A DNA stretch of 30,154 nucleotides from an uncultured Lactobacillus sp. (GCF_902491705.1 NZ_CABUIW010000025.1:1-30154); one strand, 5' to 3'; positions 16,386 through 24,927 are shown, counted from the stretch's first letter. The notes: generated by a model from the sequence alone, not told the origin. Program-made: numbers and translations.

Positions 16386-17609
16386 TTATTTGAAAACAAT
16401 AAAATAATAAATTGCGGTTAGAATTTCAGCAATACCTTCAAGAAAAATGGCACAGTCAGCACCAAAATGCTGCACAATAATACCACCTAAAAATGAACCT
16501 ACTGGAATCATACATGAAATGATACTTGAGTTAATTGTATTTATTCTCCCTAGAACATTTGAATCAAAACTTTCCTGAACTAACACCTCAAAGTTGATAT
16601 TCATCATACTGATCCAAAATGCAGCACTAGCAAAGAACAAGATCAACCCAATCACTTTAATACTATCTATTCGTCCTACTACGGGCTCAAGAATCACCGA
16701 AGTCCCTGCTAAAAACAGACAAATAGTTACAAAGCGCTCCAATTTGTTTTTGCCAAATGAAAATTTTTGCACAACCATGCTGCCAAGCAAACCACCAATA
16801 GATGACGCAAATTCTAGCGTTCCGTAACCTAAAGCTGTTTTAGTCAAATAATGACTAGCAAAATATGGTAAACCAATGCTTGCAATCCCATAGAAAAGAT
16901 TAGTTATCGCAAACGGAACAATTAATATTAGAATTCGTCCTTCACGACGTAAAATTTCCCATCCTGTAACAAGATCCTGCCAATATTTACCAGAAACCAG
17001 TTCTTCATCTGGCTGTAATACTTTTTCAGGTAAATAAAGCCGGGCGTAGAAAAACAGTGCACTAGCAAAGACAAGCATGGAAATAATCATTGTAAAATCA
17101 AGTGAGAAACACGTGATTAGAGCCGTAGCTAAAGCATCAAGAAACAGATCTAACGTGCGATATGTCATTTGAAAGATGCCATTAGTTTTTAACAATTTAT
17201 CCTTAGCAACGATTTCAGGCAAAATCTTTTCTTCAGCTGGATAAATCAAAGTTGAACCAATCGTTGAAATTACATATAACACAAGCAAAATAACAATTGC
17301 TAAGTCTTGCATTATATTAATTTTGAACAATATTGCTGTAAGCAAACTAAAAATTGCTTGACCAGCTGTTACGTATTTCAGTAGTTTTTTAATATCTGTA
17401 CGATCAATAATTGGACCAAAGACAAAACTAATCATATCGATAGTCGAATCGGCAATAAAAATTAACGATAAAACTAGTGGTGAATTAAATCTAACTTTGA
17501 AGAACCACAATACGGCCATGTAAAACAGTGAATCAGCAATATTAGTGGCTATTCGTCCCATCAATAACAAACGAACATTAGCATTTTCTTTTTTATTAAT
17601 TTTCAACAT
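16386..17609 (-). CDS. MFS transporter, macrolide-efflux (Mef)-like
   Basis: A 407-aa major facilitator with about twelve helices. GRIATNIADSLFYMAVLWFF opens the first helix, and FVFGPIIDRTDIKKLL is the loop 2-3 motif that in this group reads GxxxDRxxxKK. The late block VQESFDSNVLGRINTINSSI parallels the QE-x-LGRV stretch of Mef-type drug exporters. The role is inferred as efflux of an antibiotic or other amphiphile; no substrate can be assigned. I prefer ATG at 17609, with AGGA eight bases upstream, to the ATG at 17627. A structured leader with its own upstream ORF precedes it, which suggests regulation by attenuation. Confidence 0.85.
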   Translation of the reverse strand: MLKINKKENANVRLLLMGRIATNIADSLFYMAVLWFFKVRFNSPLVLSLIFIADSTIDMISFVFGPIIDRTDIKKLLKYVTAGQAIFSLLTAILFKINIMQDLAIVILLVLYVISTIGSTLIYPAEEKILPEIVAKDKLLKTNGIFQMTYRTLDLFLDALATALITCFSLDFTMIISMLVFASALFFYARLYLPEKVLQPDEELVSGKYWQDLVTGWEILRREGRILILIVPFAITNLFYGIASIGLPYFASHYLTKTALGYGTLEFASSIGGLLGSMVVQKFSFGKNKLERFVTICLFLAGTSVILEPVVGRIDSIKVIGLILFFASAAFWISMMNINFEVLVQESFDSNVLGRINTINSSIISCMIPVGSFLGGIIVQHFGADCAIFLEGIAEILTAIYYFIVFK

Positions 17610-17673
17610 TTTCCCATTCCTATTCATAATACTTATATCAGTACTACTGAAAGCCAGGGAAAAGTTATTTCAG

Positions 17674-17703
17674 AACCCCGAGCTTTCAGTTAAAGTCGGG
17701 GTT
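17674..17703 (-). promoter_or_regulatory. Strong leader hairpin upstream of the MFS gene
   Basis: On the minus strand AACCCCGA pairs with TCGGGGTT, with an inner CTTT/AAAG stem. The stop codon of the leader ORF lies inside the inner part. No T tract follows, so it is not a simple terminator. CTGAAAG inside it can instead pair with CTTTCAG downstream, near 17645-17655, so alternative folds are possible. Confidence 0.55.
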
Positions 17704-17781
17704 GAGCCTCAAGTAACGCTTAACGGCTTGTAAGAAAAAGTTAAGCCGCAAGCTTAAACCTAAAATGTTAATGGTTAACAT
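17686..17781 (-). CDS. Putative leader peptide (31 aa) upstream of the MFS transporter
   Basis: An ATG at 17781 opens a frame of 31 codons that stops at 17688-17686. The peptide reads MLTINILGLSLRLNFF, then a C-terminal half with QAVKRYLRLNPDFN. An AGGAG lies 12 bases upstream, a long spacing. The start codon is buried in a perfect 9-bp hairpin with a 3-nt loop (17763-17783). Within the ORF, GTTTAAGC, GCTTAAC and GTTAAGC are mutually exclusive pairing partners. Leader peptides with basic-x-basic stretches (here RYLR) are known to stall ribosomes under macrolides before mef and erm genes. I infer a similar switch, but only the layout supports it. Confidence 0.45.
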   Translation of the reverse strand: MLTINILGLSLRLNFFLQAVKRYLRLNPDFN

Positions 17782-17823
17782 TTAGATCTTCATCTCCTGT
17801 TTAAAAATTATGTTTATTGTATC

Positions 17824-17870
17824 AAAAAAGCCATTACTCTAACAGTAACTAAAGAGTAATGGCTTTTTAT
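17824..17870 (-). terminator. Terminator of hpt
   Basis: A perfect 15-bp stem, AAAAGCCATTACTCT (17826-17840) with AGAGTAATGGCTTTT (17853-17867), ends in T6 on the minus strand. It separates hpt from the MFS leader. Confidence 0.9.
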
Positions 17871-17884
17871 TTTTTATCAATCAA

Positions 17885-18454
17885 TTACTTATTAACGTAT
17901 TTTTGAATAACTTCTGGCTTTAAAACGCCAACATAATTAAGATTACGGTACATGTTCAAGAAGTCCAAACCATAGCCGACTACAAATTCATTACCAACCT
18001 TTGAACCGTAGTAGTCAACTGTAACGTCCTTGCTTCTGCGAGCTTCCTTATTAAGAAGTGCACAGCATTTAACGCTCTTAGCACCACGCTCGCGAATCAT
18101 GTCCTTCATGTATTTCATGGTTAAACCAGTGTCAACAATATCTTCGACAATTAAAACATCGCGATCTTTAACATCAGCACTCAAATCAGTGATGATCTTA
18201 ATCTTACCACTTGATTCAAAACCATCCCCGTAGCTAGAAATATCAAGAAAGTCCAATTGATGAGCTACATCCATTTGTCTGGTCAAATCTGTTAAAAAAT
18301 AAACCGCACCCTTAAGTGCACCAACAACCAATGGCTTCTTGCCGGCATAGTCTTCAGTTAATTGCTTGCCAAGTCGCACGCACATTTGATGAATATCTTC
18401 TTCAGAAAATAACTTGTGATCAATAATATCGTTAATATTGTCGCCTTTAACCAT
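17885..18454 (-). CDS. hpt: Hypoxanthine phosphoribosyltransferase
   Basis: A 189-aa purine salvage enzyme that joins PRPP to hypoxanthine or guanine, giving IMP or GMP. The PRPP-binding signature VLIVEDIVDTGLT (100-112), the flexible-loop region ISSYGDGFESSG and VGYGLDFLNMYRNL near the C terminus (which contacts the purine) are clear. The length is typical. It lies downstream of the CorC-type gene and has its own terminator at 17824-17870. In many Firmicutes hpt is next to tilS and ftsH; here it stands apart from them. Confidence 0.95.
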   Translation of the reverse strand: MVKGDNINDIIDHKLFSEEDIHQMCVRLGKQLTEDYAGKKPLVVGALKGAVYFLTDLTRQMDVAHQLDFLDISSYGDGFESSGKIKIITDLSADVKDRDVLIVEDIVDTGLTMKYMKDMIRERGAKSVKCCALLNKEARRSKDVTVDYYGSKVGNEFVVGYGLDFLNMYRNLNYVGVLKPEVIQKYVNK

Positions 18455-18520
18455 TTAGTCTACCCTTCAATCCTATATTTAACTAATTCTGATAAAAGAA
18501 ATTATAACATCTTTAAACAA

Positions 18521-18546
18521 AAAAAGCGTCAAAATTGACGCTTTTA
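18521..18546 (-). terminator. Terminator downstream of the CorC-type gene
   Basis: GCGTCA (18526-18531) pairs with TGACGC (18536-18541), with an AAAT loop and extended by A/T pairs. On the minus strand it is followed by a T tract. Confidence 0.8.
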
Positions 18547-18557
18547 CTGAATAATTG

Positions 18558-19928
18558 CTATTTTTCCTTCTTTGATTGATCGGAATCAGCAGAATCAGCT
18601 TTCTTATCTTTTTTGATTGGTTCAACAATAAACCAACGCATGAATCCTTGCTCAATATTATCAAGCACGAACTTGTAGCCTTCTAGTTCAACTGATTCGC
18701 CCTTCTTCAAGTTAGGATAATGTTCCATCATGTAACCACCAATGGTAATGATGTCACTATCTTGAAAGGCCTTCAAATCAGTATGGAAGAAACGCTCAAA
18801 GTCATACAAAGTTGTTTTACCAGAAACATGAACATTGCCATTTTTGTCCTTGATAATGTAATCATCAGAAACATCATCAATTTCATCTTTAACAGAACCA
18901 AAGAGCTCTTCGTAAATGTCCTTATCTGTTACGATACCACTAGTACCACCGTATTCATCAACTACCAAGACAATTGGCGTGTGCTTAGAAATCATCAAGT
19001 GCAAGATATCTTGAATAGGCATTGATTCTGGAACCGTAATGATAGTTCTAATAATTCTAGTTACAGGTACCTTTGCATCAATTTGGCTCTGTTGGACGAT
19101 ATCATAAGCATAGACGTAACCTACAACATCATCCTTATCATTATCACGTACAACTGGAAAACGGCTGTACCCCTCTTCTAGGTACTTTTTCAAAGCATAT
19201 TCAATCGTATCAGTTGAATCAAGAACAGATAATCTAGTTCTATCTGTCATGATATCCTTAGCGATCTTATCATTTAACTCAAAGGCACGCTCCATGTAAG
19301 TGAGGTCTTCTTTATCAAGAGAACCACCATGCACAGCGTTACGTGACAATTTAATGATTTCAGATTGAGAATATACTTCATTTTCTTCATCAGCTGGAGT
19401 AAAGCCCATTAACTTCAAAATACCGTTGGAACTAGTATTCAGCAGCCAAACGAATGGATAAACGATTGTGTGGAAAACATGAAGTGGCGTTACAATCAAC
19501 ATCATCATGCCCACAGGTTTATCAATAGCGATATTCTTAGGTACGACTTCTGTCAATACAACTTCTAAGTAAGTTAATAAGATCACACCTAAAATAGCAC
19601 TGACTGATTTAATGAGAGATTCACTCATTGGAGTTAAATGAAACAAATCTTCCAAAATCACTGCGAAAGTATCCGCAGAAAACCAACCCAATACTACACC
19701 TACAAGAGTAGTACCAACCTGAGTTGTTGATAGATATTCATTCAAGTTATGCGTCATGTGAAGTGCACGACGTAGCTTCTTCTTATTGCCTTGTCCTTTA
19801 GCAAGCATATCTTCAAGCTGACTAGGTCTAGTTTGCACAAGGGCAAACTCTGCGGCTACAAAGAAAGAAGCAACAATAAAAATTAATAGCGTTGCAACTA
19901 AATTAGTTACTATTTGAGCTGGACTCAA
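18558..19928 (-). CDS. CNNM/CorC-type hemolysin family protein with CBS pair
   Basis: A 456-aa membrane protein. An N-terminal DUF21/CNNM transmembrane domain (about 1-200, four spans, with FFVAAEFALVQTRPSQL) is followed by a CBS pair (about 215-340, with MTDRTRLSVLD and VVDEYGGTSGIVTDKDI) and a CorC/HlyC C-terminal domain (about 365-440). An acidic-basic tail (KKDKKADSADSDQSKK) ends it. The family exports Mg2+ or other divalent ions and its CBS pair binds nucleotides. The start is a TTG with AGGTGAT seven bases before it. The length is normal and the gene is probably monocistronic. Confidence 0.92.
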   Translation of the reverse strand: MSPAQIVTNLVATLLIFIVASFFVAAEFALVQTRPSQLEDMLAKGQGNKKKLRRALHMTHNLNEYLSTTQVGTTLVGVVLGWFSADTFAVILEDLFHLTPMSESLIKSVSAILGVILLTYLEVVLTEVVPKNIAIDKPVGMMMLIVTPLHVFHTIVYPFVWLLNTSSNGILKLMGFTPADEENEVYSQSEIIKLSRNAVHGGSLDKEDLTYMERAFELNDKIAKDIMTDRTRLSVLDSTDTIEYALKKYLEEGYSRFPVVRDNDKDDVVGYVYAYDIVQQSQIDAKVPVTRIIRTIITVPESMPIQDILHLMISKHTPIVLVVDEYGGTSGIVTDKDIYEELFGSVKDEIDDVSDDYIIKDKNGNVHVSGKTTLYDFERFFHTDLKAFQDSDIITIGGYMMEHYPNLKKGESVELEGYKFVLDNIEQGFMRWFIVEPIKKDKKADSADSDQSKKEK

Positions 19929-20016
19929 AGTATTATCACCTTTTTTTAGAAATTATTTACTAAAACCTATTCTACCATTTATTACTTAAAATAGTTCAGT
20001 TTTACACAAGTCTCAG

Positions 20017-20673
20017 CTACTTAGTTACCTTATAAATCTTGCTAAATGGAACTCTCTTTGGAATAAAGATTGGATCATTGATTTCCGCATTTCTATCAAT
20101 GTAACCAACAGCAATTGCCATTCCTACATATTCATCTTCTGGGATTCCAGCATATTTTCTTACCAAGTCAGGATATGACACCATTGAGTGAGCTGGCATA
20201 ATTCCCAATCCACGGTTAACAGCTAAAAGCATGATACTTTGTGCAAAGATTCCTAAGTCAAATACAGACCAAGCTGGTGATTGTCTTGGAATAGTCAAAA
20301 AGATAATTGCTGGTGCATTGAACATTGTCTTATTAGCTTCATTAAATAAATTCAATTTATTTCTAAAGAAGAAGCTTTGTGAAGCACCCATAGTTGCCAT
20401 ATTGCTGCTTGGGAAGGTGTCCCAATCAAGTGAAAGCATTGATGCAAAATCTTCATTTGGCTTAACTTTGTTATCAGCATTTTCAACTGCAGCCTTTTTA
20501 AACTCGTCTAAGGCATCCCCCATTAACACATAGGCACGCCAAGGCTGAGAATTAAGCAGTGATGGAGATTGTTGTGCTTGCTTTACAATTTCAGCAATTG
20601 CCTTTTCAGGAACTTTTCTGTTAGTAAATTTCCGTGTTACATGTTCATTTTGAAAAACTTCTTTAAAATTCAT
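20017..20673 (-). CDS. Nitroreductase family protein
   Basis: A 218-aa flavin-dependent oxidoreductase. VTRKFTNRKVPEKAIAEIV at the N terminus and QQSPSLLNSQPWRAYVL (about 33-49) are the FMN-phosphate-binding region of NfsB/FRP-type nitroreductases. FDLGIFAQSIMLLAVNRGLG (about 143-162) is the second conserved block. It is expected to be a cytosolic FMN dimer that uses NAD(P)H; the natural substrate is unknown. GGTGG precedes the ATG. It follows the 88-aa membrane protein after 37 bp and may share its transcript. Confidence 0.9.
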   Translation of the reverse strand: MNFKEVFQNEHVTRKFTNRKVPEKAIAEIVKQAQQSPSLLNSQPWRAYVLMGDALDEFKKAAVENADNKVKPNEDFASMLSLDWDTFPSSNMATMGASQSFFFRNKLNLFNEANKTMFNAPAIIFLTIPRQSPAWSVFDLGIFAQSIMLLAVNRGLGIMPAHSMVSYPDLVRKYAGIPEDEYVGMAIAVGYIDRNAEINDPIFIPKRVPFSKIYKVTK

Positions 20674-20710
20674 TTTCCACCAAATCCTTCTAAAAACTTA
20701 CTCAACAATT

Positions 20711-20977
20711 TTATCTTTTACTTTTTTCTGCTTCTTTTCGTTCTTGCTCTTGTTTTCTTAAAAAGGCACTCATCGCCAAATCATTTTTACGCATTGAAAT
20801 AAAAGCAGTAATAGTCATTGTCAATCCGCCAATGCAAATTAATAGCAATCCTATTGGAAATAAGAATACCGCACCATTAGGAATAAATGAAGCTTTAACT
20901 ACCCAACAAATAATTCCTACTAGCATAAAGATTATTCCGACAATAATTGCCTTAGTATTTGGACGATATTTTTTCAT
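20711..20977 (-). CDS. Small membrane protein with two spans (88 aa)
   Basis: I do not recognise the family. The protein has a basic N terminus, two hydrophobic helices (about 11-28 and 38-60) and a charged C-terminal tail rich in K, E, Q and R that may form a coiled coil (KQEQERKEAEKSKR). The ATG at 20977 follows GAGAGGA at a good distance, so the TTG two codons upstream is not chosen. It sits just ahead of the nitroreductase gene and after the terminator of the PTS operon. A link to the nitroreductase is possible but unproven. Confidence 0.7.
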   Translation of the reverse strand: MKKYRPNTKAIIVGIIFMLVGIICWVVKASFIPNGAVFLFPIGLLLICIGGLTMTITAFISMRKNDLAMSAFLRKQEQERKEAEKSKR

Positions 20978-21012
20978 TGGCAATTCCTCTCTTTCCTATT
21001 ATATATCTTAAC

Positions 21013-21048
21013 AAAAAAAGCTTAACTTCCGTTAAGAAGCTAAGCTTT
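21013..21048 (-). terminator. Terminator of the PTS operon
   Basis: On the minus strand AAGCTTA-GCTTC pairs with GAAGT-TAAGCTT around TTAACG, followed by T7. It lies about 56 bp after the EIIA stop codon. Confidence 0.85.
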
Positions 21049-21103
21049 TAAACCATCTTTTTTTAATTAGTCTTAAAGTTCTACTTAAGAGAGGGGGAAG
21101 CGA

Positions 21104-21589
21104 CTAATTAAATTCAACAGTTTGTACTTTTTGGGAATGTTGAACTGTACCTTTTTCAACAGGAGTAACGGATTTAACCATATCCATGTTGGTGTAAACA
21201 ACAATACAGCTATCATCGTAACCCTTATCTGTAATTTGCTTGAAATCCATGGTTGCTAAAGGTTGACCCTTTTCTACCTTATCGCCTTGTTTAACATCTA
21301 CTGTAAACGGAGCACCTTTTAATTCTACTGTATCAAGACCCAAGTGGATCAAAATTTCTAATCCATTGTCTGTCTTAATGCCGATGGCGTGTTTAGTTGG
21401 GAAAAGTGTAGAAATAGTTCCGTCAACTGGTGCATAAATGTGGGTATCGCTTGGCTTAATTGCAAAGCCATCACCTAACATCTTAGTTGAAAAGACATCA
21501 TCATTTACATCAGTAATTGGCATTACTGTACCATCAACTACTGCATCTACTTCCAAACCTTTATTCTTTTTCTTAAAGAAATTAAACAT
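21104..21589 (-). CDS. PTS EIIA, glucose family (Crr-like)
   Basis: A 161-aa phosphocarrier. ILIHLGLDTVELKG (about 79-92) is the EIIA-Glc signature, with His82 as the phosphorylation site, and THIYAPVDGTISTLFPTKHAIG carries the second active-site His (His67). It takes phosphate from HPr and passes it to EIIB. The N terminus (MFNFFKKKNKG) is short and amphipathic. The only EIICB in the window that lacks an EIIA domain is in the same operon, so they are probable partners. The gene starts 20 bp after the unknown membrane gene and ends the operon. Confidence 0.93.
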   Translation of the reverse strand: MFNFFKKKNKGLEVDAVVDGTVMPITDVNDDVFSTKMLGDGFAIKPSDTHIYAPVDGTISTLFPTKHAIGIKTDNGLEILIHLGLDTVELKGAPFTVDVKQGDKVEKGQPLATMDFKQITDKGYDDSCIVVYTNMDMVKSVTPVEKGTVQHSQKVQTVEFN

Positions 21590-21609
21590 AATTCATAACC
21601 TCTGGATTT

Positions 21610-22119
21610 CTAAAATTCAAGTAACAATACCAACGCAAAGCATCCAATGAGCAAGATGGCTGACACGATTGAAATAGCCATAATCAAAGGACTTACATTA
21701 TCTTGCGTCTTTTTCAAAGCAGTTGCCCTGTACATTCCCAAGGCAGCTAAAATTGCGCAAAGCAAGTTGCCGACAACAATCTGTCCAAGTAACTGACTTA
21801 CCATAAAGAAGCGATAAGTCTGGCGGTTAACCATGAACTTCTTTTTATTTAATAGTAAATAGTAACCGAGCACAAAGTCTACAATCGCAATGATTGTTCC
21901 AATTGCAATAGCTGGTTGTTTCATAATAAGCGATTGAATCGATACATTAGAAACACCACTCTGTATTGCAAGCAATGCCCAGAAACATAATGGAGCAATG
22001 AACAGTATATAGGAATACCACTTCATAATTTTTTGAGCATCTAAATGCATGCTCTGTAATATTCGGCTGAAAAAGTTTCCAACTTTTTGTTTACTTATTG
22101 CCCACATTAATCTCAACAT
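21610..22119 (-). CDS. Membrane protein of unknown function in the PTS operon (169 aa)
   Basis: I do not recognise this protein. It has about four membrane segments (for example WYSYILFIAPLCFWALLAI, PAIAIGTIIAIVDFVLGYYL, and two in the C-terminal half). The N-terminal 40 residues look amphipathic and basic. It overlaps the end of rpiR by 29 bp, with AAGGAGAGG close before the ATG, so the start could lie slightly further in, for example the in-frame ATG at 22107. EIIA follows after 20 bp. Its place between a PTS regulator and EIIA suggests a role tied to the same sugar, but nothing else shows it. Confidence 0.75.
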   Translation of the reverse strand: MLRLMWAISKQKVGNFFSRILQSMHLDAQKIMKWYSYILFIAPLCFWALLAIQSGVSNVSIQSLIMKQPAIAIGTIIAIVDFVLGYYLLLNKKKFMVNRQTYRFFMVSQLLGQIVVGNLLCAILAALGMYRATALKKTQDNVSPLIMAISIVSAILLIGCFALVLLLEF

Positions 22120-22903
22120 CCTCTCCTTGGTTTTGTTGCCAAGCTACATATTCACTAATAAGCAAGTCAATTAGATAATAAGCAGGAGTAAAAGCAACCT
22201 TGCCGCTCTTAAAATCAGCATCATCTGTAAAAGCGATTGTAGGAAAATAAATATTGTGCTGAACAAGCGAAGCTAATCTGTTTTGCATCATGTTAGTGAA
22301 AGAAACGTATTTAAACTTATCGTTAATTAACTCAAGCTTGGTAATCTCTTCATTGATTGTCTTATTGTCACCTGTAAACGAGATGATAAACAAGACATCG
22401 CCTTTTTGTGCAAAGCGGCCTGCTGCTTTTAACTCATCAAGTGCTGACGGCAGAACTGTCGCATGTTTACCCACTACAAAGAGTTCATGAGCTAAATATT
22501 GTGCAATCAGTTCTTGCTGCCAGCCAGTAGAGTAAATATAAATGGTATTAGCATTATCCAAATCACGATACAGACCATTGAAGTCTCGTTGTTTGAAATA
22601 CTTTAATACATCCATATTCACTTTGCTAAGCTCTTTTGCAAAATTATTTTCAATTTTGACTGGCTTTTGTTTTGATTCGGCAAGTTCTACCAAATCAAAT
22701 TTCAGTTCACTGTAACCACTCAGGCCAAGTTTTTTACATAAACGAAATATTGCAGATTCGGATACATATAGCTTTTTAGCTAACTTGGCTAGACTTAATT
22801 TGCTACAGTCTTTTGGATTATTTAACACAAATTGAATTATCTGTTTTTCAGAATCATTCAGTTTGGTATTACTGTTATAGACCATTGATCTTAAATTTGC
22901 CAT
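22091..22903 (-). CDS. RpiR/MurR-family transcriptional regulator
   Basis: A 270-aa regulator with an N-terminal RpiR-type helix-turn-helix (LNDSEKQIIQFVLNN, KLAKKLYVSESAIFRLCKKLG, about 13-60) and a C-terminal SIS domain (about 105-245, IYIYSTGWQQELIAQYLAHE) that binds a phosphosugar. I take the ATG at 22903, which has AAGGA ten bases upstream. It lies inside the PTS operon, so it probably senses the phosphorylated product and acts on this operon. A perfect inverted repeat lies just upstream at 22922-22940. Confidence 0.9.
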   Translation of the reverse strand: MANLRSMVYNSNTKLNDSEKQIIQFVLNNPKDCSKLSLAKLAKKLYVSESAIFRLCKKLGLSGYSELKFDLVELAESKQKPVKIENNFAKELSKVNMDVLKYFKQRDFNGLYRDLDNANTIYIYSTGWQQELIAQYLAHELFVVGKHATVLPSALDELKAAGRFAQKGDVLFIISFTGDNKTINEEITKLELINDKFKYVSFTNMMQNRLASLVQHNIYFPTIAFTDDADFKSGKVAFTPAYYLIDLLISEYVAWQQNQGEDVEINVGNK

Positions 22904-22921
22904 ACTCACTGTGTCCTTATC

Positions 22922-22940
22922 AATATATAATTTATATATT
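22922..22940. promoter_or_regulatory. Perfect inverted repeat upstream of rpiR (possible operator)
   Basis: AATATATAA-T-TTATATATT, two 9-bp arms around one base, lies 18-37 bp before the rpiR start. It could be an operator or an AT-rich promoter element. Confidence 0.4.
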
Positions 22941-22948
22941 AATAATAC

Positions 22949-22962
22949 CACAAGCGCTTACA
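22949..22962. promoter_or_regulatory. cre-like site (weak)
   Basis: CACAAGCGCTTACA has the AAGCGCTT core and matches 11 of 14 positions of the cre consensus. It lies between the PTS EIICB stop codon and rpiR. Confidence 0.4.
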
Positions 22963-22964
22963 GT

Positions 22965-24845
22965 TTATAGTAATTGTTTCATTTGATCAACAACTTGATC
23001 GGCATCCAATCCAACAACAATGTCAATTTCGTTATTGTCTCTGTGTTGAACTTCATATGAATCTGCAATCTTCTTGAATTCAGAATCTGGAGCCACTTTC
23101 TTAGTGTCAAAGACGTGAGTTCTTACTCTAGTTGAGCAAGCGATGACGTCCTTAATGTTTTCACTACCACCGAGAAGGTCAACGATACCTGTTGCTCTTT
23201 CAATATATGGATTGTCTTGTTCAGTTGAAACTTTAGCGTCATTACCGCTTTGTTGCATCAATTGAGTCATTTCATCCAAAACTTGAGGTACGTCAAGTCC
23301 AACAATAACTTGGAGAGCCTTACCGTGGTGAACAACGTTAACGGCCTTGTTTGCCTTAAATTGTGAGTCTGGAGCAACCTTGCTTGGATCAGCAACACTT
23401 ACACGTAATCTAGTAGCACATGATGACAATTCAGTAATGTTTGAAGCACCACCTAATAAGTCAAGGTAAGCAGTAGCTCTTGCGATGTAAGGGTCGTTTG
23501 CATCCTTGCCAGCTGCCTTAGCAGCCATCTTTTGCTTGTATTCTTTCTTGTTAATAAGTTTAACGTCTTCGTCATCAGCTTCACGACCTGGAGTTACGTA
23601 GTTGAACTTTTCAATCATGATCTTGAATACGAAGTAAGTAATAATACCGAAGATAATACCAACGATAAATTGCATTAAATATGTTTGCCAGTGGCGTTCC
23701 CAAAGTGGAATCCAGTTCATTGATGCGATACCAATGGCACCATCTGACATGAAACCTCTTAAACCAAATGCCCACATTACTGTGTTCATAGTAGCTGACA
23801 ATACTGAGTAAACAATCCAAAGAACTGGTGCAGCGAACAAGTAAGTAAAGTCAATTGGTTCAGTAATACCTGCTAAAACTGAAGTTAAAGCAGCTGGAAT
23901 AAGTAAAGCAGAAGTTTGCTTCTTCTTGTTCTTCTTAGCAGTTGCGTAGAATGCGTAACAGATAAATGGAACTAAGAAGATCTTTTCGTTACCGTAAATC
24001 TGGAATCCTTCCATTGGAGCAAGTTGTGACAATGGCTTTGCGCTTGCAGCGTATTCTGCCAAGTGCTTCAACCAGTAAGCTTGCAAACCGCCGTCAACAA
24101 CGGCTGGACCGAATTGGAATGGAATGTAAAGCAAGTGGTGCAAACCAGTAGGAATCAATACACGGTTTAAGAATGTGTAAATCCAAACACCAACAAATCC
24201 ACTATCTACGATGAAGTGTTGCATGCCGGTGATACCCAATTGAACTTTTGGCCAGCCCCAGCAAGTAATGATAGCTAATGGAATCATTACGAAGAAACTA
24301 AGTGCGTAGACATAAGTTGAACCTTGGAAAGTACCAAGCCAGTCTGGCAACTTCTTGTCAAAGTACTTGTTGTGTAACCATACAACGATCAAAGCAACAA
24401 CCAAGGCACCTAAGATACTAGTGTCAAGAGTCTTGATACCAGCAATGTTAGTTAAACCGTGGTTAGTAGCGTTGGCAACAATTTGAATCTTGTCAAAGTT
24501 AGGAATACCAAATGCTGCACCCCAGTGGGTAAGCATTGCACCGATGAAGTAGTTGTAAGTCAAGTAAGCAATAACTGCTTCCATGGCTGCTCTACCTCTA
24601 GCTTTGTTAGCTAAACCAATAGGAAGACCTACCGTAAACAAAATACCTTCTTGGTTGAAGACTGTCCAACCACCGGCTGAAATTGTGTCCCAAACAGAGT
24701 TCCATGTTGTTCCTGGGTTGGCTAGTGAGCCAAACAGTGTTGGGTTATTGAACAAGCTTCCTAGAGCTACGACAATACCCGCAAACGAGAACAGCATAAC
24801 TGGGACGAACATAGCGGCCCCAAACCGCTGAAACTTTTGCATCAT
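22965..24845 (-). CDS. PTS EIICB with two tandem EIIB domains, alpha-glucoside/glucose type
   Basis: A 626-aa transporter. The EIIC domain (about 1-420) has roughly ten spans, starts with QKFQRFGAAMFVPVMLFSFAG and contains GITEPIDFTYLFAAP, as in the glucose/alpha-glucoside EIIC group. Two EIIB domains follow. The first has LLGGASNITELSSCATRLR (Cys476) and the second LLGGSENIKDVIACSTRVR (Cys570). Both keep the phosphorylated Cys, 94 residues apart. Most family members have one EIIB. There is no EIIA domain; the separate EIIA gene in the operon fits that role. The ATG follows GAGAGGT. The substrate is not decided by the sequence. Confidence 0.92.
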   Translation of the reverse strand: MMQKFQRFGAAMFVPVMLFSFAGIVVALGSLFNNPTLFGSLANPGTTWNSVWDTISAGGWTVFNQEGILFTVGLPIGLANKARGRAAMEAVIAYLTYNYFIGAMLTHWGAAFGIPNFDKIQIVANATNHGLTNIAGIKTLDTSILGALVVALIVVWLHNKYFDKKLPDWLGTFQGSTYVYALSFFVMIPLAIITCWGWPKVQLGITGMQHFIVDSGFVGVWIYTFLNRVLIPTGLHHLLYIPFQFGPAVVDGGLQAYWLKHLAEYAASAKPLSQLAPMEGFQIYGNEKIFLVPFICYAFYATAKKNKKKQTSALLIPAALTSVLAGITEPIDFTYLFAAPVLWIVYSVLSATMNTVMWAFGLRGFMSDGAIGIASMNWIPLWERHWQTYLMQFIVGIIFGIITYFVFKIMIEKFNYVTPGREADDEDVKLINKKEYKQKMAAKAAGKDANDPYIARATAYLDLLGGASNITELSSCATRLRVSVADPSKVAPDSQFKANKAVNVVHHGKALQVIVGLDVPQVLDEMTQLMQQSGNDAKVSTEQDNPYIERATGIVDLLGGSENIKDVIACSTRVRTHVFDTKKVAPDSEFKKIADSYEVQHRDNNEIDIVVGLDADQVVDQMKQLL

Positions 24846-24927
24846 AATAATTTACCTCTCGAAGAAAGAAATTAAATAAATTAACTTATTCTTGCGTTTA
24901 CACCTATATCTTATTTCACTAAATCCA

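Noticed and set aside
17674..17703. The strong MFS leader hairpin as an intrinsic terminator
   Set aside because: It is not followed by a T tract, so it was treated as a regulatory hairpin instead.
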